Shown here: in pieces, positions 7,072 through 11,978 of the stretch
How the letters are laid out: each line of letters starts with the position of its first letter
How positions within the stretch are numbered: position 1 is the stretch's first letter
Origin: an uncultured Bacteroidales bacterium
GTDB lineage: Bacteria > Bacteroidota > Bacteroidia > Bacteroidales > Paludibacteraceae
NCBI GenBank assembly: GCA_945787425.1
Contig: CALZHO010000015.1
Coordinates: 1-11,978 of the forward strand
Direction: 5' to 3'
Length of the DNA: 11,978 nt
Translations under genes and position numbers: made by a program
The notes under the pieces: model-generated
Database searches by the model: none
What the model was told of the DNA's origin: nothing
What the model saw: only the letters and a program-made list of their open reading frames with translations

Positions 7072-8132
7072 AGGTGTTGTTTCTGAGTGCATGGTATCCT
7101 ACAGAGCGCGATGCGATGGCTGGCTTGTTTGTGCAAAAACATGCCGAAGCTGTCAAGCAGCAAGGCGCTGATGTGCGTGTCCTATACTCTGAGAATACCG
7201 GTTTGGCATGGCTGCGCGACATGTACCAGGGGTGGAGGCGCTTGCGATGCGAATGGGGGTTGCCGCAGGTGGTGCAGATGAACGTGCTGGATAAGAATGG
7301 ACTCTTGGCTCTCTGGCTGAAATGGCGATACCATATTCCATACGTTATCATCGAACATTGGTCGGGCTATCTGCCTGTTAATTTCTCTTTTCGTGGCGGA
7401 TGGCATGGTTGGCTGATGCGCCATATTGCTAAACGTGCCTCTTGTATCCTGCCCGTGAGCCAGATGCTGGAAGAGGCTATGAAGGCATGCGGCATCGAGA
7501 ATGAACATTGGCAACGCATACACAATGTCGTAGATGATTTTTTCTACCAACCTATCTCTCCGCTTACTATTACGCCGAAAGGAAGTAAGTTTCGTTTCCT
7601 GCACGTGAGTTGCTTCGATGAGAAAGCCAAGAACGTGCAGGGTATGTTGCGCGCCATCAGGAGACTTGCCAACAAGAGGCAGGATTTCGAATGTATTATT
7701 GTGGGCACGGGCGTGGACCATGCACAAGCTATGGCGTATGCTCGCGAACTGATGTTCCCGCATGGTATGCTCACTTTCACGGGCGAACAGACGCCTCACG
7801 AAGTGGCACAGTGGATGCAACAGAGTGACTGCTTTGTATTGTTCTCCAATTACGAGAACGCTCCCGTTGTTCTCTCCGAATGCTTGGCCACTGGCTTGCC
7901 TATTATCAGTAGCAGAGCGGGTGGCATACCCGAAATGGTGACTGAGCAGGATGGTATATTAGTGAATACCCAGAACGAATACCAGCTTACCAATGCGATG
8001 CTATGGATAATGGATTATATGTCTAACTATCCGCCTCAACAGATACGCGAACACGGACGCAAATATAGCTATGCCGTCGTGGGCAAGCAATTAGTTGAGC
8101 TCTATCAAAAGGTGTGGGTTAAGCCACTGTAA
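7068..8132 (+). CDS. Glycosyltransferase family 4
   Basis: A retaining GT-B glycosyltransferase of 354 residues, which moves a sugar from a nucleotide donor to an envelope glycan acceptor; the sugar and linkage cannot be read from sequence. The N-terminal domain opens with VLFLSAWYPTERDAMAGLFV, the usual first strand and glycine-containing loop of this family, and IIEHWSGY follows at 94-101. The C-terminal donor domain carries the EX7E motif with Glu 263 and Glu 271 in ENAPVVLSE, followed by GLPIISSRAGGIPEMV. The protein is cytosolic or peripheral. It overlaps the acyltransferase by 4 nt, and its last 14 nt overlap the 3' end of the convergent flippase. That neighbourhood points to surface polysaccharide or lipopolysaccharide assembly. 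Confidence 0.93.
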   Translation: MKVLFLSAWYPTERDAMAGLFVQKHAEAVKQQGADVRVLYSENTGLAWLRDMYQGWRRLRCEWGLPQVVQMNVLDKNGLLALWLKWRYHIPYVIIEHWSGYLPVNFSFRGGWHGWLMRHIAKRASCILPVSQMLEEAMKACGIENEHWQRIHNVVDDFFYQPISPLTITPKGSKFRFLHVSCFDEKAKNVQGMLRAIRRLANKRQDFECIIVGTGVDHAQAMAYARELMFPHGMLTFTGEQTPHEVAQWMQQSDCFVLFSNYENAPVVLSECLATGLPIISSRAGGIPEMVTEQDGILVNTQNEYQLTNAMLWIMDYMSNYPPQQIREHGRKYSYAVVGKQLVELYQKVWVKPL

Positions 8133-9402
8133 TTCCTCGATCGTATTTTCTTACCAGCGAAGCCAACCATATGAGTTGTGCCAATACGGCTATGGCTGTG
8201 CTAATGGAGTAGGCGGCTATGGCAGTCGTGAAGTCTTTTGCCGCGATGCCGATACATAGTCCCGAAACGCGGCATACTGCCAACAGTATTTCGAAGAATA
8301 ATCCTATTCGCTGCTTCATGAATACGTCCGACAGGTAACAGGTGCTGCCTGTTAGTAGCGACAAATATAGCCATGGCAGCATCCATCGGATATACGTTCC
8401 TACCACGCGCCACTCTTCGCCCAGCAACCAGGAAGTTATATCAGGTAATACGAAAAACAGTCCACCGAAGACGGGTAGAATAATCACACTGCTCCAAACA
8501 ACGAAGCGCCAGAAGACGCCACCTATTCGTTGTGTGGCATGTACGCGCTCCGTGGTGTGCTGGTACAATACCTGATAAATGGCACGCGTGATTGTCCCGA
8601 TAGGCGTGTATCCTAACAGTAGCGCCATACTCAGTAGTCCCACATATTTTGCACCGAAGAAAGGAGTGAGCAATAGGATAGGCAGTTGTCCTGCCAGCAC
8701 ATTCAGAAAACTGCGTGGCAGTACAAAGCAGGGGAAATTACGATACTGCTTGCTCTGCTCCACCATATCGGCCTTTGAAACACGTAGCAACGGTTGCAAA
8801 GCGCCTCTGAAGTTGCGAACGATATTGGCGCCTAAAGATAGCAATGGCGCTACAACGATAGCATAGATCATGCCGCCTTGCAACACCCCCGCATATCCCA
8901 TACCGATCTTGCCGCCTGCCGACAATACGCTCTGCGACATGAGATATTGGCTTATCTGTCCGAACTGTTTTTGGCGTATATACCAGTAATTCAGTATGTT
9001 CCATGCTCCCATGGTGAGCACATATATGGGCATTAGCCAGTAGTAGCGTTCCAAATGGGGTGACTTGAAGAGCGCGCTTATCGGGCCTGCCAGTATCACA
9101 CTCAACGCCACCAGTACTACCGTGATGAGTAGCACCAAACTACTCATATGCACCAGCGCCACAGCATGCCGCTCTTGCTTGGGCAAAACGATGGCATAAT
9201 AGTAGTCCATTAACGAGAGCACGACTAACACATTGCCTATACTCAAAAACAGATTCAATAGCCCAAAATCCTCGGGCGCATACATGCGTGATAAGATAGG
9301 ATAGACCACCAATCCTATCACTTGCGCGACCACATTTGCAGATAATAATTTGGCTATATTCTGTACATGTATTGATGATATAAAATCCTTCAACTTACCC
9401 AT
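8119..9402 (-). CDS. Polysaccharide flippase (Wzx-like, MOP superfamily)
   Basis: This 427-residue integral inner-membrane protein has about 12 hydrophobic segments spread over its whole length and resembles O-antigen/teichoic-type polysaccharide exporters, which flip undecaprenyl-linked repeat units to the periplasmic face. The N-terminal region with KLLSANVVAQVIG, YPILSRMYAPEDFG and the following strand is characteristic of the family. The ATG at 9402 fits the family start. Its promoter ends only 8 nt before this codon, so the mRNA should have almost no leader. It converges with the glycosyltransferase (14-nt overlap), consistent with a shared role in envelope glycan export. Lipid II flippase (MurJ) is less likely; I do not see its pattern of charged residues, but cannot exclude a broader MOP role. 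Confidence 0.9.
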   Translation of the reverse strand: MGKLKDFISSIHVQNIAKLLSANVVAQVIGLVVYPILSRMYAPEDFGLLNLFLSIGNVLVVLSLMDYYYAIVLPKQERHAVALVHMSSLVLLITVVLVALSVILAGPISALFKSPHLERYYWLMPIYVLTMGAWNILNYWYIRQKQFGQISQYLMSQSVLSAGGKIGMGYAGVLQGGMIYAIVVAPLLSLGANIVRNFRGALQPLLRVSKADMVEQSKQYRNFPCFVLPRSFLNVLAGQLPILLLTPFFGAKYVGLLSMALLLGYTPIGTITRAIYQVLYQHTTERVHATQRIGGVFWRFVVWSSVIILPVFGGLFFVLPDITSWLLGEEWRVVGTYIRWMLPWLYLSLLTGSTCYLSDVFMKQRIGLFFEILLAVCRVSGLCIGIAAKDFTTAIAAYSISTAIAVLAQLIWLASLVRKYDRGITVA

Positions 9403-9410
9403 TTTGAGCG

Positions 9411-9442
9411 CAAAAGTACTGCTTTTATCTCAAAATAACAAC
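9411..9442 (-). promoter_or_regulatory. Bacteroidota-type promoter of the flippase gene, close to the start codon
   Basis: On the minus strand, GTTG (9442-9439) is followed by 20 nt (TTATTTTGAGATAAAAGCAG) and TACTTTTG (9418-9411). Only 8 nt separate the last G of the -7 element from the ATG. The -33 element is GTTG, a one-base variant of TTTG. The final part of the spacer (AAAAGCAG) is shared with the TonB and lipoprotein promoters. Confidence 0.72.
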
Positions 9443-9478
9443 TATTTTGTGAAAAAAATGTAAAAAACATGGGAGATA

Positions 9479-9510
9479 TTTGCACAATTCAGAAAAAAGC
9501 AGTAAATTTG
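9479..9510 (+). promoter_or_regulatory. Bacteroidota-type promoter of tonB
   Basis: TTTG at 9479-9482, the 20-nt spacer CACAATTCAGAAAAAAGCAG and TAAATTTG at 9503-9510. It is nearly identical to the promoter at 111-142: three differences over 32 positions, two of them in the degenerate nn of TAnnTTTG. Transcription should begin shortly after 9510, so the ATG at 9469 cannot be the start of tonB. The 63-nt interval before the ATG at 9574 is A-rich. Confidence 0.82.
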
Positions 9511-9573
9511 CAGTCCGAAATGGTAGTGCCTGTAAAAGCACAGAAAACGCAAAACATAAAAACACAAAACAAT

Positions 9574-10254
9574 ATGCAACTAAAAAAGAACCCCCAAGCG
9601 AGCTTGGAAGACAAAAAACTGACCTATGTGTTGATGGGTTTGGTTTTGGTATTGAGCATCTGCTATGTCGCTTTCGAGTGGACAGAGCGAGAAGTGACCA
9701 AGTATGAAGTAGCGGACACCGATTTTATCTTTGAAGAAGAAATCGATATCCAACAAACTTCACAAGAGACTCCTCCACCTCCACCACCACCAGCACCAGT
9801 TGAGGTAGAAGTGCTCAACGTGGTTGAAGATGACGTAGAGGTAGAAGAAATTGAGATTAACACCGAGGATGACAAGGATGTAGAAGTCGTTATCGCTCCT
9901 CCTGTAGAGGCCCCAGTGGAAGAAGAGGAAGAAGAGGTTATCTTCGTGGTTGTAGAGTCTATGCCTGAGTTCCCTGGTGGTCAACAAGCCACGATGCGCT
10001 ATATCGGTGAGAACATCAAGTACCCTGTTATCGCTCAAGAGAACGGTATCCAAGGCCGTGTGATCTGCCAATTCGTGGTTGAGAAAGACGGTAAGGTTAC
10101 TGATATACAAGTGGTTCGTTCTTCTGGTGAACCATCGTTGGATAAGGAAGCTGTGCGTGTCATCAATAGCATGCCTAAGTGGAAACCAGGTAAGCAACGT
10201 GGTAAACCAGTACGCGTGAAATATACTATTCCAGTAAACTTCCGTTTGCAATAA
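9574..10254 (+). CDS. tonB: Energy transducer TonB
   Basis: TonB passes the energy of the inner-membrane proton gradient to outer-membrane TonB-dependent receptors, working with ExbB/ExbD. The 226-residue protein has a short cytosolic start, one membrane anchor (residues about 17-35), a periplasmic linker with seven consecutive prolines at 67-73 followed by a strongly acidic Val/Glu/Asp-rich stretch at about 76-125, and a C-terminal TonB domain at 130-226. That domain begins MPEFPGGQQA and contains IKYPVIAQENGIQGRV and a final NFRLQ strand. The ATG at 9574 is preferred to those at 9469 (upstream of the promoter) and 9520 (short leader, unlike the family start), because MQLKKNPQASLEDKK resembles other Bacteroidota TonBs. 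No ExbB/ExbD gene is adjacent. recG follows after 55 nt. Confidence 0.95.
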   Translation: MQLKKNPQASLEDKKLTYVLMGLVLVLSICYVAFEWTEREVTKYEVADTDFIFEEEIDIQQTSQETPPPPPPPAPVEVEVLNVVEDDVEVEEIEINTEDDKDVEVVIAPPVEAPVEEEEEEVIFVVVESMPEFPGGQQATMRYIGENIKYPVIAQENGIQGRVICQFVVEKDGKVTDIQVVRSSGEPSLDKEAVRVINSMPKWKPGKQRGKPVRVKYTIPVNFRLQ

Positions 10255-10258
10255 TTTC

Positions 10259-10297
10259 TCGCCTTTAGCCTAATCGCCTAATCGCCTTTAGCCTAAA
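10259..10297. repeat. Direct repeat between tonB and recG
   Basis: TCGCCTTTAGCCTAA occurs at 10259-10273 and again at 10282-10296, separated by TCGCCTAA (10274-10281), which is a shortened unit. The repeat occupies most of the 55-nt gap. I see no terminator hairpin and no Bacteroidota promoter in the gap, so recG may be read from the tonB transcript. Confidence 0.7.
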
Positions 10298-10309
10298 TCG
10301 CGTAGCGAA

Positions 10310-11978
10310 ATGGATTTATCCATTCGAAATATCGAATACTGTAAGGGTGTCGGCGCTAAACGTGCCGACATTCTTCGTAAAGAGCTGGGTGTGAAGTCGG
10401 CGCTTGATATGCTGTACCAGTTTCCGTACAAGTATATAGACCGCAGTCGCTTCTATTTTATCCACGAGATCGAGGACGATGACACCTATGTGCAGATCAT
10501 CGGCCATATCACCGAGTGGCACACCATCGGTATTGGCAATGCGCAGCGCCTATCCGCCACTTTCACCGACGGGCGGCATACCATCGAACTCGTTTGGTTC
10601 AAGGGCGTGAAGTATGTCAAACTGGAGCGCAATGTGCAGTATCTGCTTTTTGGCAAACCGTCGCGCTTCAATCATCAGTACAACTTCGTTCACCCCGAAC
10701 TCACACCTATGAGTAAGGTGCAACCTGAACTCATGCAGGGGCTCGAACCGCACTACAACACCACCGAACCTATGAAGCGCGCAGGGCTCAACTCCAAAGC
10801 CCTCCGCACCATCATTGCGCACCTCATACCCGAACTCCAGCAGCAGGGTATGGTGGATACGCTCGGCATGGATATGGTGCAACGCTTCCACCTCATGCGC
10901 CTGAGTGAAGCGCTCTGCAATATCCATTTCCCAAAGGATACGCCTACTATGCAGAAAGCGCGCGAACGGCTCAAGTTCGAAGAACTCTTCTATATTCAGT
11001 TGCAGATCCTCAGGCAGATGAAACGCCGCGAACAGAATCGTGGTTTTGTGATGCCGATAGTGGGCAAGTCTTTTCATACGTTTTATCAAAACTGTTTACC
11101 TTTTCCGCTGACCAATGCGCAAAAACGTGTGGTGCGTGAGATTCAATCCGACCTCAAGTCGGGCAAACAGATGAACCGCCTCTTGCAAGGCGATGTGGGT
11201 AGCGGCAAGACGATTGTAGCATTGCTGACGGCATTGCTGGCGGTAGATAATGGCTATCAGGCATGTATCATGGCACCCACCGAGATCCTCGCCAACCAAC
11301 ACTACGAAACCATCCAACAACTGCTACACAACTCTACACAACTGCTACACAACTCTACACAACCCATAGCCAATATCGCCCTCCTCACAGGTTCCACCAC
11401 TGCCAAGCAGCGCCAGCCTATTCATGAGCAACTGCGATCGGGTGAGATCAATATCCTCATCGGTACGCATGCGTTGATTGAGGATACCGTGCAGTTTGCC
11501 AACCTGGGACTATGTATCATTGACGAGCAGCACCGTTTTGGTGTGGCGCAGCGTGCCAAGCTGTGGAACAAGAACACCCAGCCGCCGCATATCCTTGTGA
11601 TGACAGCCACGCCTATCCCCCGCACCTTGGCGATGACGGTGTATGGTGATTTGCAAGTGAGTATCATCGATGAACTTCCTCCAGGACGTAAACCAGTGCA
11701 TACGCTTCACTATTCCATTCAACGCAGAGCATCTATCAATCAGTTCATTGCGCAGCAGATTGACATGGGGCGTCAGGTATATGTGGTCTATCCGCTCATC
11801 AACGAGAACGAGAACCTTGACCTCCACGACCTTACCAATGGCTACAACCAGCTCTGCGAGACTTTCCCCAACTACCGTATCTCCATGGTACACGGACAGA
11901 TGAAGGCGAAGGACAAGGACGAGCAGATGCAGCGCTTTGTCGCTGGCGAAACGCAGATTCTTGTGGCAACTACGGTCA
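10310..11978 (+). CDS. recG: ATP-dependent DNA helicase RecG (3' end beyond window)
   Basis: RecG remodels stalled replication forks and branched DNA. The frame is open from the ATG at 10310 to the window edge, 556 codons of a protein that is usually about 700 residues, so the end is missing rather than broken. The N-terminal region (about 1-150) includes the wedge domain. The helicase core shows Walker A GDVGSGKT at 294-301, MAPTEILANQH at 321-331, the family-specific DEQHRFG at 405-411, TATPIPRTLAM at 432-442 and MVHGQMK at 526-532. The catalytic motifs are intact. Between APTEILANQH and LLTGS lies a duplicated heptapeptide, QLLHNST at 337-343 and 344-350, encoded by two perfect 21-nt copies. 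A weak 4-bp hairpin (10298-10308) precedes the ATG. The reading frame was derived directly, without a stop codon at the end. Confidence 0.94.
   Translation, partial: MDLSIRNIEYCKGVGAKRADILRKELGVKSALDMLYQFPYKYIDRSRFYFIHEIEDDDTYVQIIGHITEWHTIGIGNAQRLSATFTDGRHTIELVWFKGVKYVKLERNVQYLLFGKPSRFNHQYNFVHPELTPMSKVQPELMQGLEPHYNTTEPMKRAGLNSKALRTIIAHLIPELQQQGMVDTLGMDMVQRFHLMRLSEALCNIHFPKDTPTMQKARERLKFEELFYIQLQILRQMKRREQNRGFVMPIVGKSFHTFYQNCLPFPLTNAQKRVVREIQSDLKSGKQMNRLLQGDVGSGKTIVALLTALLAVDNGYQACIMAPTEILANQHYETIQQLLHNSTQLLHNSTQPIANIALLTGSTTAKQRQPIHEQLRSGEINILIGTHALIEDTVQFANLGLCIIDEQHRFGVAQRAKLWNKNTQPPHILVMTATPIPRTLAMTVYGDLQVSIIDELPPGRKPVHTLHYSIQRRASINQFIAQQIDMGRQVYVVYPLINENENLDLHDLTNGYNQLCETFPNYRISMVHGQMKAKDKDEQMQRFVAGETQILVATTV
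11318..11364. repeat. In-frame 21-bp tandem duplication built of CTACAC decamers inside recG
   Basis: CAACTGCTACACAACTCTAC plus A occurs at 11318-11338 and, without mismatch, at 11339-11359. Inside it are four 10-nt units, CTACACAACT at 11324, 11334 and 11345 and CTACACAACC at 11355, with one extra G at 11344. The 21-nt period keeps the frame and encodes QLLHNST twice. The CTACAC core is that of the repeats at 3180-3219 and 4947-5006. Confidence 0.88.

Noticed and set aside
6535..7092. 185-codon minus-strand frame opposite the acyltransferase
   Set aside because: It is antisense to a well-supported gene with promoter and coupling to the glycosyltransferase; no domain is recognisable.
9772..9800. 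CCA/CCT-rich tract in tonB as a slippage-prone or phase-variable repeat
   Set aside because: It encodes the proline run normal for TonB linkers, and codon mixing makes it an imperfect repeat.
10298..10308. TCGC-GTA-GCGA hairpin as a terminator after tonB
   Set aside because: The stem is 4 bp, there is no T-tract, and it lies next to the recG start codon.

Overview
The window looks like an ordinary, gene-dense stretch of a Bacteroidales (phylum Bacteroidota) chromosome. The phylum call rests on several independent signs. Five promoters have the Bacteroidota form, TTTG-like at -33 and TAnnTTTG at -7. Shine-Dalgarno sequences are absent or poor. The genes include a DUF6242-type lipoprotein, a type II (Porphyromonas-like) glutaminyl cyclase, and a TonB with the Bacteroidota layout. 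I cannot resolve the family or genus.

Layout. 1-2542 (+): a promoter, a surface-type lipoprotein with a kelch-like C-terminus, and a long-chain polyprenyl diphosphate synthase 7 nt downstream. 2543-5980 (-): ribose-phosphate pyrophosphokinase (prs), a secreted M28-type glutaminyl cyclase, SufC and a short SufD, all on one strand and closely spaced or overlapping, so probably one transcript read prs -> QC -> sufC -> sufD. 5981-6111: two back-to-back promoters. 6112-8132 (+): a FemAB/BioF2-like acyltransferase and a GT4 glycosyltransferase overlapping by 4 nt. 8119-9402 (-): a Wzx/MATE-like polysaccharide flippase converging on the glycosyltransferase. 9574-10254 (+): TonB. 10310-11978 (+): RecG, cut by the window edge.

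How the genes fit together. The acyltransferase, glycosyltransferase and flippase suggest envelope glycan assembly, and the polyprenyl synthase makes the chain for a long prenyl product such as a quinone side chain. TonB powers outer-membrane uptake. SufC/SufD belong to Fe-S cluster assembly, but SufB and SufS are not here and SufD lacks its N-terminal domain. Gene ends are very tight: ispB and sufD have abutting convergent stop codons, and the GT4 and flippase genes overlap by 14 nt at their 3' ends.

I found no defence system, CRISPR array, insertion sequence, tRNA or rRNA. The structure not explained by genes is of two kinds. First, five promoters share an exact 20-nt spacer with a conserved internal sequence. 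Reading through three of them gives false N-terminal extensions containing NS(E/K)KSS. Second, 10-bp-period repeats built on CTACAC occur at three places: the glutaminyl cyclase start, the sufC/sufD junction, and in frame inside recG. A similar short repeat sits inside the cyclase coding region. These repeats, together with the shortened SufD and the TTG-started cyclase, are the most worthwhile things to follow up.
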